Source: Bryobacterales bacterium (GTDB lineage: Bacteria; Acidobacteriota; Terriglobia; Bryobacterales; Bryobacteraceae). Taken from it: a stretch of 37,843 nucleotides of DNA. Under the pieces are notes generated by a model that was not told the DNA's origin, did no database searches, and worked only from the letters and a program-made list of their open reading frames with translations. The position numbers were made by a program, and so were the translations under genes. Shown here one piece after another: positions 22,850-31,893 of this stretch (positions are counted from its first letter, which is position 1; every line of letters begins with the position of its first letter). Where the stretch lies: NCBI GenBank assembly GCA_016789785.1, contig JAEUQE010000065.1, positions 1 through 37,843 of the forward strand, in the 5' to 3' direction.

Positions 22850-23857
22850 TCAATAACCCTTATGCTTGTCCACCACGTTGAGCAACGGCTCGCCGTTCGC
22901 AAAGCGGCGGATGTTCTCCTTGATCGTGCCCGTCATCCGAGCCGCGTCCTTGTCGGACCGTCCGGCCACGTGCGGTGTCACGATCGCGTTTTCGAACTTC
23001 CACAGCGCGTGCCCTTCGGGAAGAGGCTCCGGGTCCGTCACGTCGACACCGGCGCCAGCGATCTGCTTCGAATCGAGCGCCTTCACCAGCGCGTTCAAAT
23101 CGTAGATGCCTCCGCGGCTCACTGCAATGAAGAAGCTGCCCCGCTTCATCATGTCGAATTCCCGCGGCCCCATCATCTTGTGGCTCAACGGCGTGTGCGG
23201 CGCCGAGATGAAGATCACATCGGCCTGCGGCACCACCTGATCCAATTGATCCGGCTTCACCACCCGCGTGACGAATGGCGAGTAGGGAAGATCCTCGGGA
23301 TCCACGCAAATGTTCTTCATCCCATGAGCCCACGCGCGGATGGCGATCTGCATCCCGATGCCGCCACAGCCAATGATCACCGACGTGTTGCCATTCAGTT
23401 CCAGAAGCGCCTCCCGCCGCACCACCCACTTGCCGGACTTCCGCATTTCGATGAAACCCGGAATGTTGCGCGTGAGCGTGAGCAGCATCGCCATCGCGTG
23501 ATCGGCGATCTCCGGTCCTTGCACAATCTGGTTGTTCGTGAGGATGATCTTCGAATCGCGCAGATCATTGCCGCCGGAAAGATGCAGCACCCGCTCCACA
23601 CCCGCGCTGCGCGTCTGCACCCACTGCAGGTTCTTCCCCGCACGCACCAGTTGAGGCGTAACGTCGCCGAGGAACGCATCCGCATCGGCAATCTCCTGCA
23701 TCACGTTCTCTTTGTTCACCGGGACAATGCGCACTTTGTCACTCACCGATTGCAGCTCTTTCGCATCGGCGGCGGACATGTTCCAGCCCAGGATCTTCTT
23801 GGTCTGCGCGGAAAGCGCGAGACTGGCCATCATTAGCACTACTGCCAAACGTCGCAT
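22850..23857 (-). CDS. D-2-hydroxyacid dehydrogenase with signal peptide
   Basis: The 335-residue protein belongs to the D-isomer 2-hydroxyacid dehydrogenase family: the NAD-binding loop is GCGGIG (163-168), and the catalytic set is Arg248 (SRGG), Glu277 (DPEPLP) and His296 (TPHVAG). Residues 1-18 (MRRLAVVLMMASLALSAQ) are a clear signal peptide, which is unusual for an NAD-dependent enzyme. ATG 23857 was chosen since GAGGAG lies nine bases upstream; the ATG at 23866 abuts that site. The gene follows the propeller gene by 41 bases, so the two are probably one operon. The substrate is unknown. Confidence 0.88.
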   Translation of the reverse strand: MRRLAVVLMMASLALSAQTKKILGWNMSAADAKELQSVSDKVRIVPVNKENVMQEIADADAFLGDVTPQLVRAGKNLQWVQTRSAGVERVLHLSGGNDLRDSKIILTNNQIVQGPEIADHAMAMLLTLTRNIPGFIEMRKSGKWVVRREALLELNGNTSVIIGCGGIGMQIAIRAWAHGMKNICVDPEDLPYSPFVTRVVKPDQLDQVVPQADVIFISAPHTPLSHKMMGPREFDMMKRGSFFIAVSRGGIYDLNALVKALDSKQIAGAGVDVTDPEPLPEGHALWKFENAIVTPHVAGRSDKDAARMTGTIKENIRRFANGEPLLNVVDKHKGY

Positions 23858-23898
23858 CGAAAGCATCTCCTCGATAGGGAATGGCCCGGCGGGCCTCA

Positions 23899-24702
23899 TC
23901 AACGCAGCTTGAACTTACACATCACGCCGACATCATCGCAATACCACACCCAACCGTTCCAGATGGTCATGCCGTGGGGAAGCGGATCGGCGTCGGCGAG
24001 TTGGATCTTTTCGTGAATCTCACCAGTGGCGGGGTCGTGCTTGTGGAGCGCGTTGTCATTGGAGTCAACGCACCACAGCCACTTCCCTTCCCAGCCCAGT
24101 CCATGCGGACGGTTGCCCGCGGTCGCGAATTCGAATTCCACCTTCCACGCTTTCGGATCCACGCGGTAGATCTTCATGGACGGCGGATTGGAGATGAACA
24201 GCTTTCCATCGCGCCACTCGAGCCCATGCGCCCCGGTGGCCTGGCGCTGCGCCGCGGGCGCCTTCTTCGGAGCCGGAGCGGCGACGGTGGGTTTCGGCGC
24301 CGGAGCAAGCGGACTGGTGCGCCCTTGCGTCCAACTCACCGGTCCAGCGCCGGGCGACGCATACTTCGCAAGTGTCTTTCCCGTGTGCGCATCCGCGCGA
24401 ATGATCTCGCGGCTGTAGGTGGAAGCGAGCCAGATGGCTTCTCCATCGAACGTGATGCCACTGCCGGCCTTGCTTTCGGTTTCGAGAGACCGAACGGTCT
24501 TTCCAGTGGCGTACTCGACGAGATAGGCGCGATTGTCGCCCTGATCGAGAATCCACAAGCCTTCCTTGGTTGCCTGAAGTCCATTGGGCTTTGGCCCAGG
24601 CGTCTTGTAAACCTGCTCCACACGCACCTGCCGCGTGGGAACCTTCGCGCCAAACGCGGGCAGCGCGCCGGCAAGAACGATGAGTTCACGTCTCGACAGC
24701 AT
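23899..24702 (-). CDS. Exported beta-propeller protein (SMP-30/Vgb/PQQ-like)
   Basis: The 267-residue protein starts MLSRRELIVLAGALPAFGAK, a Tat-type signal (SRREL). The rest has repeated blade-like units with W/L-rich turns: GLWILDQGDNRAYLVEYATGK, AIWLASTYSREIIRADAHTGK and WLWCVDSNDNALHKHDPATGE. Residues about 131-155 are an Ala/Pro/Lys insertion inside the propeller. It may bind a small molecule or a partner protein; no catalytic role is visible. A leaderless-type promoter stands before it, and the hydroxyacid dehydrogenase follows in the same operon. Confidence 0.75.
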   Translation of the reverse strand: MLSRRELIVLAGALPAFGAKVPTRQVRVEQVYKTPGPKPNGLQATKEGLWILDQGDNRAYLVEYATGKTVRSLETESKAGSGITFDGEAIWLASTYSREIIRADAHTGKTLAKYASPGAGPVSWTQGRTSPLAPAPKPTVAAPAPKKAPAAQRQATGAHGLEWRDGKLFISNPPSMKIYRVDPKAWKVEFEFATAGNRPHGLGWEGKWLWCVDSNDNALHKHDPATGEIHEKIQLADADPLPHGMTIWNGWVWYCDDVGVMCKFKLR

Positions 24703-24708
24703 TGGTGG

Positions 24709-24714
24709 ATTGTA
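24709..24714 (-). promoter_or_regulatory. Extended -10 box of the propeller gene, leaderless spacing
   Basis: The minus strand reads TGTTACAAT, an extended -10 with a five of six match (TACAAT), followed by six bases and the ATG. Transcription would start at or next to the ATG. No clear -35 box is visible, and there is no ribosome binding site. Confidence 0.45.
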
Positions 24715-24798
24715 ACACCGTGGTGCGATGTGAAAGGAACCGCGTTTTGACGGACCACCCTTGCCGGGTTCTCCCGCTGATCCGTTCAGTGGCTTACG

Positions 24799-25281
24799 TC
24801 ACTCCACCTGCCCCGCGGCGCCCGCGTCCGGCGGCGGCTCGGGTTCCATCTCCCGCCGGACCGCGTCCAGCACTCCATTGATGAATGCCACCGCTTCATC
24901 GCTTGAGAAGCGACGCGCCAACTCCAGGGCCTGATCAATCACCACAGGCGCGGGCGTATCCAGATAGCACATCTCATACACCGCGACACGCAGAATGTTG
25001 CGATCCACGGTGGCCATCCGCTCCAACCGCCAATGCTGGGAGTGCGCAGTGATCTTCAGATCAATGGCTTCCAGTTGCGACGCCGTTCCGCGAACCAGTT
25101 GCTCCATGAAGCCATCGCGCGGCGGACGCTGCGGATTTTCTGGCAGATCCTGTGTGTCGTCCTCGGAGGTGTGCAGTGTCTCGTAGAAGTCGTCAATCGC
25201 GTCGAAGGGGTCCTGCGAGTTCACGTCGACCTGAAAGAGAACCTGCAGGGCACGCTGCCGGGAGCGATGGCGGGAAGGCAT
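24799..25281 (-). CDS. nusB: Transcription antitermination factor NusB
   Basis: The 160-residue protein shows the NusB fold signature: RHRSRQRALQVLFQVDV at the start, the central TAHSQHWRLERMATVDRNILRVAVYEM block and the end VIDQALELARRFSSDEAVAFINGVLDAV. NusB binds boxA RNA with S10 and supports rRNA antitermination. The C-terminal tail is Pro/Glu-rich. The start lies one base after the ribH stop, the common ribH-nusB pairing, so the genes are translated together. No strong terminator is visible in the 96 bases after it. Confidence 0.95.
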   Translation of the reverse strand: MPSRHRSRQRALQVLFQVDVNSQDPFDAIDDFYETLHTSEDDTQDLPENPQRPPRDGFMEQLVRGTASQLEAIDLKITAHSQHWRLERMATVDRNILRVAVYEMCYLDTPAPVVIDQALELARRFSSDEAVAFINGVLDAVRREMEPEPPPDAGAAGQVE

Positions 25282-25282
25282 G

Positions 25283-25762
25283 CTATTTCGCGGACCGGAT
25301 CTGCCGCATGAGATTCGCCATTTCCACCGCGGTCATTGCCGCATCGAACCCTTTGTTCCCACTCTTGATCCCGGCCCGATCGAGAGCCTGCTCCACAGTG
25401 TTCGTCGTCAACACGCCGAACGCCACGGGGATGCCGGTTTGCAGCGGAAGCTGGCCCAGACCCTTCGCCGCTTCGCCGGCTACATAGTCGAAATGAGGAG
25501 TGTCGCCGCGAATCACGGCACTCAGGCAGATCAGCGCATCGGGCTTTTGAAGCAGCGCGATCTCGCGCGCGGCAAGCGGCATCTCCCACGACCCGGGCAC
25601 ACGCACCACCGTGACGTCCTCCTCCGCACAACCCGTCCGGCGCAACGCATCCAGCGCGCCTTCCAGCAGCCGCTCCGTGATCAGGCTGTTGAAGCGGCTC
25701 ACCACGATGGCGAACTTCAGGCCCTTGGAGTCGAGGTTTCCTTCAATGTTTTTGTGAGGCAT
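25283..25762 (-). CDS. ribH: 6,7-dimethyl-8-ribityllumazine synthase
   Basis: The 159-residue protein has lumazine synthase motifs: [28 protein letters not shown], the active-site block [20 protein letters not shown], and [21 protein letters not shown]. It condenses 5-amino-6-ribitylaminouracil with a butanone phosphate in the next-to-last step of riboflavin synthesis. No FMN riboswitch is visible in front of it. It is divergent from lepA with 76 bases between the starts, and nusB follows directly. Confidence 0.96.
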   Translation of the reverse strand: MPHKNIEGNLDSKGLKFAIVVSRFNSLITERLLEGALDALRRTGCAEEDVTVVRVPGSWEMPLAAREIALLQKPDALICLSAVIRGDTPHFDYVAGEAAKGLGQLPLQTGIPVAFGVLTTNTVEQALDRAGIKSGNKGFDAAMTAVEMANLMRQIRSAK

Positions 25763-25838
25763 GCGATTCTCAGCGCTTCGCCGCGCGGGCTGGGCGCTCA
25801 GCTATGGGATAATCGGAGTTACCACTGTATTCTACCTC

Positions 25839-27653
25839 ATGGATCCCGCATTTATCCGCAACTTCTCTATCATCGCGCACATCGACCATGGCAAGTCGAC
25901 GCTTGCCGATCGTCTGCTGGAAGCCACTGAGGCACTGTCGCAACGCGAGATGATGGAGCAGGTTCTCGACTCCATGGATCTGGAGCGCGAGCGAGGCATC
26001 ACGATCAAAGCGCACGCCGTTCGTCTCAACTACCTCGCCAAGGATGGCCAGCTCTACCAGTTGAATCTCATCGACACGCCAGGCCACGTCGACTTCACCT
26101 ACGAAGTCTCGCGCAGCCTGCAGGCCTGTGACGGCGCACTGCTCGTTGTCGACGCATCGCAAGGCGTGGAAGCGCAGACGCTGGCCAACACCTATCTCGC
26201 GCTGCATCACAACCTCGAAATTCTGCCCGTGATCAACAAGATCGATCTGCCCTCCGCCGAGCCCGATCGCATCAAAGAGCAGATTGAACAGGTGATCGGT
26301 CTTGACGCCTCCGAAGCGACGCTGGTGAGCGCGAAGCATGGCACCGGCATCCCCGAAGTATTGGAGGCCGTGATCCGCAAGGTACCTCCACCGAAGGGCG
26401 ATCCGAACGCTCCGCTCCGCGCGCTGATCTTCGATTCCTGGTTTGATCCCTATCGCGGCGTGATCATTCTGTTCCGCGTGATGGATGGACGAATCCGCAT
26501 CGGGCAGAAGATCAAGCTCATGTCCAACGGGCGCGTGTATGAAGTGGAAGCGCTCGGCTATCAGTCGCCCAAGCCCGTGCCGCTTGAGGAATTATCGGCA
26601 GGCGAAGTGGGCTACGTGTTCGCCAATATCAAGACGGTGTCGGATGCGCGTATCGGCGACACGATCACCGATGCCGGATCGGCAGGGGCTACCGAAGCAT
26701 TGCCGGGCTTTGAAGAGATCAAGCCGATGGTCTTCGCGGGCCTGTATCCGGTCGAGTCTCACGAGCATGGTCTGCTGCGCGACGCGCTGGAGAAGCTGCG
26801 TCTCAACGATAGCGCGTTCAACTTCGAGCCTGAGAACTCCGCCGCCCTGGGCTTCGGATTCCGGTGCGGCTTTCTCGGGTTGCTGCATCTCGAAATCGTG
26901 CAGGAGCGTCTGGAACGCGAGTTCAACATCGACCTCATCACCACGGCGCCAGGCGTTCGCTATCTGGTGACCAAGCTCGACAACGAGATGGTGGAAGTCG
27001 ACAATCCCACGCGCTGGCCTCCGCAGGCGGAAATCGGCAAGATCGAAGAGCCCATCATTGACGCCACCGTGATCACGCGCGAAGAGTACCTCGGCGAGAT
27101 CCTGAAGCTGCTCGAAGAGAAGCGCGGCTCGCAGAAGAAGTTCGAGTACATTGGCGGCGGGCGCGTCATGTTGACCTACGAGTTGCCGCTCAACGAGATC
27201 GTGCTCGATTTCTATGACCGGTTGAAGTCGGCCTCACGCGGCTATGCTTCGCTCGACTATCATCTTTCCGGCCATCGGGCCTCGCCGATGGTGAAGCTCG
27301 ACGTTCTGGTGGCTGGCGATTCGGTGGACGCGCTCTCCATGATCGTGCACCGCGACTTCGCCTATGATCGCGGCAAGATGCTGATCGAGCGGCTGCGCAA
27401 GCTGATCCCGAGGCAGATGTTCGAGGTCGCGCTGCAGGCTGCTATCGGAAGCAAGGTCATCGCGCGCGAAAACATTCCGGCGATCCGGAAGAACGTGCTG
27501 GCGAAATGCTACGGTGGCGACATCACGCGCAAGAAGAAGCTGCTGGAGAAACAGAAGGAAGGCAAACGCCGCATGAAACGCGTGGGCCGGGTGGAGATCC
27601 CGCAGGAAGCGTTTCTCGCGGTGCTGCAGGTCAGCAAATCACAGGAAGACTAA
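25839..27653 (+). CDS. lepA: Elongation factor 4 (LepA)
   Basis: The 604-residue GTPase starts [20 protein letters not shown], with G1 AHIDHGKST (13-21), G3 DTPGHVDF and G4 NKIDLP, and the LepA-specific C-terminal domain ([66 protein letters not shown]). LepA acts on the ribosome during translation under stress. ATG 25839 gives the family length; the open frame upstream is not conserved. A -10-like GATAAT at 25808-25813 lies upstream. proC follows after 11 bases. Confidence 0.97.
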   Translation: MDPAFIRNFSIIAHIDHGKSTLADRLLEATEALSQREMMEQVLDSMDLERERGITIKAHAVRLNYLAKDGQLYQLNLIDTPGHVDFTYEVSRSLQACDGALLVVDASQGVEAQTLANTYLALHHNLEILPVINKIDLPSAEPDRIKEQIEQVIGLDASEATLVSAKHGTGIPEVLEAVIRKVPPPKGDPNAPLRALIFDSWFDPYRGVIILFRVMDGRIRIGQKIKLMSNGRVYEVEALGYQSPKPVPLEELSAGEVGYVFANIKTVSDARIGDTITDAGSAGATEALPGFEEIKPMVFAGLYPVESHEHGLLRDALEKLRLNDSAFNFEPENSAALGFGFRCGFLGLLHLEIVQERLEREFNIDLITTAPGVRYLVTKLDNEMVEVDNPTRWPPQAEIGKIEEPIIDATVITREEYLGEILKLLEEKRGSQKKFEYIGGGRVMLTYELPLNEIVLDFYDRLKSASRGYASLDYHLSGHRASPMVKLDVLVAGDSVDALSMIVHRDFAYDRGKMLIERLRKLIPRQMFEVALQAAIGSKVIARENIPAIRKNVLAKCYGGDITRKKKLLEKQKEGKRRMKRVGRVEIPQEAFLAVLQVSKSQED

Positions 27654-27664
27654 CGCGGGTAGGC

Positions 27665-28513
27665 ATGGAACAGACTCGGAATTCAGGGCAGGTGCTGGCG
27701 CCGGGCAAGACGCTCGGCGTGATCGGCGCGGGGGTAATGGGCCAGGCGATTCTCGGCGGGCTGCTGCGCAAGGGCTTCGTCGAGCGCAGCCAGGTGTGGG
27801 CCGCGGCAAAGAGCGACAACTCGTGCCGTCAGGTGGCGGAGTCGCTCGGCATCGCCGTGGAGCGCGACTATCTGAGCCGTATTCCCGATTCCGAGATCGT
27901 GATCCTCTGCGTGAAGCCGGTTCAGGTGGAAGCAGTGCTGCAGAAGTTGAAGCACGCGCGGCTCCATCCGGAGACGATGCTCATCTCGATTGCGGCCGGT
28001 CCGACCACCGAGCGGCTCGAGTCGCTGTTGGGCACGGCGAATCCGTGGGTGCGCGCCATGCCGAATACGCCCTGCGTGGTCGGCGACGGAATGACGGTCA
28101 TCTGCCCCGGCAAGTTCGCGACCTCCGTCCATCTCGATCAGGCGCAGCGCGTGTTCCAAGCCGTGGGCCGGTGCGTCGCCGCCGAAGAGAGCCACTTCAA
28201 CGCGGTGACGGCGCTGAGTGGCAGCGGCCCCGCCTATGTATACCTGATACTCGAAGCGCTGGCGGATGCCGGAGTGCGTGTCGGATTGCGGCGCGACCTC
28301 GCGCTGGCGCTGGTGACGCAGACCGTGCTCGGCGCGACAAAGATGGTGCAGGAGACGGGGCGGCATCCGGCTGCCTTGCGCGATGATGTGACGACACCCG
28401 CGGGCTGCACGATTGGCGGTCTGCTCATGCTCGAAGATGGCAAGATCCGTTCGGTTCTGGCAAGAGCGGTGGAGGAAGCGACACGCATCGCCGGCCAGTT
28501 AGGCAAGGCCTGA
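27665..28513 (+). CDS. proC: Pyrroline-5-carboxylate reductase
   Basis: The 282-residue protein has the NADP-binding start LGVIGAGVMGQAILGGLL (residues 17-34), the MPNTPCVVGDGMTVI segment and the signature ALSGSGPAYVYLILEALADAGVRVGL with DDVTTPAGCTIGGL near the end. It makes the last reduction in proline synthesis. ATG 27665 was chosen because it gives the usual length; the longer frame overlaps lepA and is not conserved. It is likely co-transcribed with lepA. Confidence 0.95.
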   Translation: MEQTRNSGQVLAPGKTLGVIGAGVMGQAILGGLLRKGFVERSQVWAAAKSDNSCRQVAESLGIAVERDYLSRIPDSEIVILCVKPVQVEAVLQKLKHARLHPETMLISIAAGPTTERLESLLGTANPWVRAMPNTPCVVGDGMTVICPGKFATSVHLDQAQRVFQAVGRCVAAEESHFNAVTALSGSGPAYVYLILEALADAGVRVGLRRDLALALVTQTVLGATKMVQETGRHPAALRDDVTTPAGCTIGGLLMLEDGKIRSVLARAVEEATRIAGQLGKA

Positions 28514-28538
28514 AGTCCGCTACCGGGGAAGCCTGCGC

Positions 28539-28943
28539 ATGCGAAAACTGATTCGTTGGGGTTGGGTGACCGTTGCGATTGCGGCGCTGTACGCGGCGTT
28601 CGTCTTCTGGAAGCGCAAGTCCGAGGCCGATGAGATCGCCGCGCGCAAAGCCGCGATGAACGCCGAGATCAACCGCCGCATTCTGCGCGGCGCGGGCGGC
28701 ACAGGCCTCAAAATCAGCACCTTCTACGCGACGCCCTCGGTCAAGAAAGGCGACACCGCGAAGCTTTGCTATGGCGTGCTGGACGCGGCCAAGGTGAAAC
28801 TGGAGCCCGCAATCGAGATGGTGTGGCCGGCGCTGAACCGGTGTATTGAATTCAAGCCGCAGGCCACCGCGACCTACAAACTCACGGCCGAAGACGCCTC
28901 GGGCAAACAGGTGGAGCGCACGCTGACCATCGAGGTCCGCTGA
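28539..28943 (+). CDS. Small membrane-anchored protein with Ig-like domain
   Basis: The 134-residue protein has one N-terminal transmembrane helix (about 7-24, WGWVTVAIAALYAAFVFW), a charged helix with KRKSEADEIAARKAAMNAEI and a beta-rich domain (ISTFYATPSVKKGDTAKLCYGVLDA, then ATYKLTAEDASGKQVERTLTIEV) like small Ig-like modules. Two Cys (LCYG and NRCIEF) could pair outside the membrane. It follows proC by 25 bases. Function unknown. Confidence 0.7.
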   Translation: MRKLIRWGWVTVAIAALYAAFVFWKRKSEADEIAARKAAMNAEINRRILRGAGGTGLKISTFYATPSVKKGDTAKLCYGVLDAAKVKLEPAIEMVWPALNRCIEFKPQATATYKLTAEDASGKQVERTLTIEVR

Positions 28944-28949
28944 CGCCCT

Positions 28950-29312
28950 TCACGAGTACTTGCGCGCAATCTCACCCAGAATTGCGAGCGCGAGTTCGCG
29001 CAGACGCTCCATGGTCAGAGCCTTCGTGGCGCGAAACTCTACGCACGAATTCCCGGAGCGGTTCCTGCCGAGTTCCCCGGCACGCGCATCCAGGAGTTCC
29101 TTCTCCATCGCGTAGAACATCACGCCCTTGGCGCGGTAGGCGAATCCCGCAACCCACTTCCCGTCAAAAACATACACGGGCATTTTTGATTGAAACATTT
29201 CTTCTGAAAATGGGAGTGCGTGGCGGATCTGGGCGCGCAGCCACTCAAGGTCCTCGCGCAGGGCTTCGGGTGCGCCCGCAACGTAGCGTTCCACTTCCGG
29301 ATTTCGATTCAT
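28950..29312 (-). CDS. DUF1801 family protein
   Basis: The 120-residue protein matches the DUF1801/YdhG-like pattern: EVERYVAGAPEALREDLEWLR, the KMPVYVFDGKWVAGFAYRAKGVMFYAM core, and a basic C-terminus. Family members are small cytoplasmic proteins whose function is not established. It is convergent with the preceding gene, whose stop lies seven bases away, and stands alone on this strand. Confidence 0.8.
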   Translation of the reverse strand: MNRNPEVERYVAGAPEALREDLEWLRAQIRHALPFSEEMFQSKMPVYVFDGKWVAGFAYRAKGVMFYAMEKELLDARAGELGRNRSGNSCVEFRATKALTMERLRELALAILGEIARKYS

Positions 29313-29347
29313 CCCCGTGATGGTAGCATCGGGGGCTGAAGCGAGAC

Positions 29348-30955
29348 TTACCCTTTCTTGCGGAATCGGAAGATCTCAAAGGCGGGACGGCCGTTGCCGT
29401 CGCGAATCACCTTCAGCACCTCCCGTTCGAAGCCGAGGGTCTCGGCGAGTTTGCGCAGCCGTGCATTCACCGGGCCGAAGACCTGACGGTCATCGGTGTT
29501 GCTGATAAAGACAGCGCCCGGAGTGGCCATGGTGTAGCGGGCGCCTTCCACCTGCGCCGCATCGGGCGAGTCAATCATGAGCGGCTCGCTCGCCCAATAA
29601 AGCGGGATCTGGCCCTGTTGGAGCAGGCGCATGTTGTCGAAGATGCCCCAATCCGTCACATAGGCCCGGGCCGGCGAAAGCAGTTCCACCTGTCGCGAGA
29701 GTTCGAAGACCGCGTCGGTCCAGACGTTCGGGCCGCCATTGCGAATCAACTGTGCCAGATAGTGATTGTGCACCAGCAGACCCGAAGTGCACAGAACAAC
29801 ACCCGCCAGCGACGCCACCAACGCGGGGCGCCGGAACTTATCCCCGATCCATGCCACCGCGCAGGCAATGAGAAACAGCGGAAACGGCCACAGGAGAATC
29901 ACGTGGTGGACGCCTCCACCGGCGTTGCGCGTCGCCAGCATCTGCCCCCAGGCGACCCCGATCAGGATCAGGCAGAAGAGCACGTGCTTGCGGTAGGCGG
30001 TGAAGAGTAGCACCGGGGTCAGGGCCAGCGCGGCCGCGAATGCATACCAGTACAGGCTGGCGCGCCGTTCACCCACGCGGTCACTCAAGGCAAGCGCGAA
30101 CCGCTCGATAGGAGTCCGCGGAGCCCGTTGAACCACCGCATGATTCTCCTCCACCAGATACCCGAACAACGCCGAGCCGTTCAGCGTGCCGCGGGGAAGG
30201 TACAGCTTCTGCTGGAGATCCTCAGAGGAGAATTTCGCATTGCCCCGAAACGTTTCGAGCGGACGGCGCACATTATAGATCACCAGCGGCAGCGCGCCGA
30301 GGAGGAAAAAAATTGTAGCCGTCCCGATCAGACGGGGTTGCAAAAAACGCTTTATTGAGTTAGGGAACACGAGCAGCGTGGCGATCCCGGCGCCCGAAAG
30401 GGTCCAGGCAAACAGCGCCTTATCCCACATGCCGAACCCGAGAAGAAAGAAGCCGGCGTAGATCGGCCGCATCCGGTCCTCCTGGTAGCCCTTGAGGACG
30501 AGCAGACATCCGAACAGGAGGCAGGTGTGTTGAATTGCCACAGGGCCCCAATCCATGACCGACGTCATGAGATAGCAGGAGTCAAAGGCGAGCAGCGCGC
30601 AGCCGAAGACCGCCGCCGGCGGATGGAGCACACGGCGAAGGAAGAAGTAGAAGCCGGGAATCGTGAGAAGGCCGAGAATCAGCACCGGGACCCGAAGCGA
30701 ATAGGCGGAGGGTGGAAAGACGCTGAAGATGATGGTGTAGAGGGCGGCTTTGCTCGCCCCAAGATAGCTCATCACCATCAAAGGAACTTTTTTTTTGAAG
30801 ATGGAGAGCGCGAACCAGGGAGCGGGATTGGGGTACAGACAGTTGCTGAAGATGGCTTCGTCGTTCTGAATTCCCACGTAAGGAATTACCGCCAAGCCAT
30901 AGAAAATAAATATGATACACGCAACGAAAAGAATCGCGGCGGCGGCTGGGGACAT
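29348..30955 (-). CDS. GT39-like membrane glycosyltransferase
   Basis: From ATG 30955 the 535-residue protein has about ten hydrophobic helices and the acidic loop motif GIQNDEAIF (Asp32/Glu33) that PMT/ArnT-type glycosyltransferases use for catalysis with lipid-linked sugar donors. The large soluble C-terminal part (from about 400) is typical too. The acceptor is unknown. A TTG at 30973 is also in frame, and TATACT six bases before it would make a leaderless message from that codon; neither start has a good ribosome binding site. Confidence 0.75.
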   Translation of the reverse strand: MSPAAAAILFVACIIFIFYGLAVIPYVGIQNDEAIFSNCLYPNPAPWFALSIFKKKVPLMVMSYLGASKAALYTIIFSVFPPSAYSLRVPVLILGLLTIPGFYFFLRRVLHPPAAVFGCALLAFDSCYLMTSVMDWGPVAIQHTCLLFGCLLVLKGYQEDRMRPIYAGFFLLGFGMWDKALFAWTLSGAGIATLLVFPNSIKRFLQPRLIGTATIFFLLGALPLVIYNVRRPLETFRGNAKFSSEDLQQKLYLPRGTLNGSALFGYLVEENHAVVQRAPRTPIERFALALSDRVGERRASLYWYAFAAALALTPVLLFTAYRKHVLFCLILIGVAWGQMLATRNAGGGVHHVILLWPFPLFLIACAVAWIGDKFRRPALVASLAGVVLCTSGLLVHNHYLAQLIRNGGPNVWTDAVFELSRQVELLSPARAYVTDWGIFDNMRLLQQGQIPLYWASEPLMIDSPDAAQVEGARYTMATPGAVFISNTDDRQVFGPVNARLRKLAETLGFEREVLKVIRDGNGRPAFEIFRFRKKG

Positions 30956-30973
30956 GGATCTTGGCGAGCGCAA

Positions 30974-31364
30974 CTTTCGAGTATACCGCTTCTCACCCCA
31001 CAGCCTGGCTCCGGGCGGAAGGCCCCGTTAGGGTCTGGGGAACGGAGGCGCAGGCTAGGATGTGGAACAGAGAAGGACTGCGGGAGCGCTACGAAAAACG
31101 GCGGTGGCTTGAAACTTTGGCCAAGAAATTGCGTCAAAGGCTGTTTGAGGCGTAATCAAACCGGCTGAGGATGCCGATAAGAGTTCCATCCGGCGGAGAA
31201 AAAAAGATGAGAAAAAGTCGGCTCGGTGGCAACTCAATTGCTAAGGGTGTGTTATCATATCGGACTACCCCGCGTTCGACGAGGCCGATTCGGAGTGCCC
31301 GTTCGGGACCGAGTGCCTCTGTCATTGATCCTTAGCGAAGTTCACTAAGATCTTGAAACTTTTG
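30974..31364. other. Intergenic region between the glycosyltransferase and the dksA-like gene
   Basis: No convincing gene is present. The left side carries the glycosyltransferase -10 candidate (30980-30985, minus strand). From about 31253 the sequence is the promoter and leader region of the dksA-like gene, including a small hairpin CTTAG/CTAAG (31331-31349). A plus-strand frame ending at 31155 shows basic residues but no recognisable pattern. Confidence 0.4.
31250..31258 (+). promoter_or_regulatory. Candidate extended -10 promoter of the dksA-like gene
   Basis: TGTTATCAT gives TG at 31250-31251, one spacer base and TATCAT (31253-31258), a five of six match. No -35 box is evident, as can be the case with extended -10 promoters. 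The leader would then be about 186 bases. Confidence 0.35.
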
Positions 31365-31395
31365 GGCCAGCTCCATCGTCTGTACGATGCTGGCC
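31365..31395 (+). promoter_or_regulatory. Strong hairpin in the dksA-like leader
   Basis: GGCCAGC (31365-31371) pairs with GCTGGCC (31389-31395), and ATCGT (31375-31379) with ACGAT (31384-31388) around the loop CTGT, with TCC bulged on the 5' side. It is 55 bases upstream of the start codon with AT-rich sequence between, and a smaller hairpin precedes it at 31331-31349. It could be a regulatory RNA structure or an attenuator. Confidence 0.5.
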
Positions 31396-31450
31396 AGGTG
31401 GAAAACAAAATAACAAACAAGAAATCCCAAAGAGGAAGAGGAGCAAAACA

Positions 31451-31837
31451 ATGAACAAGAACGAAGTTACCAAGTACAAGAACATGTTGGAGACCAAGCG
31501 TTTGGAGCTCGAAGCAGTGGTCAGCAACCGCGATGCCATCGCCATCGAGAAGAGCGCCGATGCGCTGGACGAAGTGCAGCATGCAGCCGAGCGGGAGCTG
31601 GCCATTCGCAACCTGGACCGTGAGTCCACGCTGCTGCGGAACGTTCGCGCGGCGCTACGCCGCATTCACGACGAAAGCTATGGTGTGTGTGTCCACTGCG
31701 AGGAAGACATCAGCCCGAAGCGGCTGGTCGCGGTACCATGGACCCCCTACTGCATTCGCTGCCAGGAGATCGCCGATCGCAACCGGGAGCATTTCGAAGA
31801 CAGCGAGTTGTTTGAGGAACTCGTTACAGCGGCCTAA
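31451..31837 (+). CDS. DksA/TraR family C4 zinc-finger regulator
   Basis: The 128-residue protein has a long coiled coil (about 5-72) and a C4 zinc finger with Cys80, Cys83, Cys101 and Cys104 in GVCVHC and PYCIRC. The coil carries Asp37 and Asp40 near its bend, comparable to the acidic tip of DksA that reaches the RNA polymerase active site. These proteins tune transcription, often with ppGpp. A strong ribosome binding site (AGAGGAAGAGGAG) stands before the ATG. The gene has a long structured leader and a terminator. Confidence 0.9.
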   Translation: MNKNEVTKYKNMLETKRLELEAVVSNRDAIAIEKSADALDEVQHAAERELAIRNLDRESTLLRNVRAALRRIHDESYGVCVHCEEDISPKRLVAVPWTPYCIRCQEIADRNREHFEDSELFEELVTAA

Positions 31838-31866
31838 TCGGCCCTTTGAAGCTTTTCCCTCTTCCG

Positions 31867-31893
31867 AAGGCGCGGGCGCAAAGCTCGCGCCTT
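31867..31893 (+). terminator. Terminator-like hairpin after the dksA-like gene
   Basis: AAGGCGCG (31867-31874) pairs perfectly with CGCGCCTT (31886-31893) over an 11-base loop, 30 bases after the stop codon. It is followed by a weak T-rich stretch (TTCGTGCGTTT). Confidence 0.55.

Noticed and set aside
22261..22902. Minus-strand frame of 213 residues across the gap upstream of the hydrolase gene
   Set aside because: Overlaps the hydrolase and dehydrogenase ends, is rich in Arg/Trp and shows no family pattern.
22862..23836. Long plus-strand frame of 324 residues opposite the hydroxyacid dehydrogenase
   Set aside because: His/Arg-rich composition typical of antisense frames in GC-rich genes; the minus strand has a full NAD-binding family match.
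30961..31155. Plus-strand frame of 64 residues, basic C-terminus
   Set aside because: No ribosome binding site or family pattern, and it begins inside the divergent gene's promoter region.
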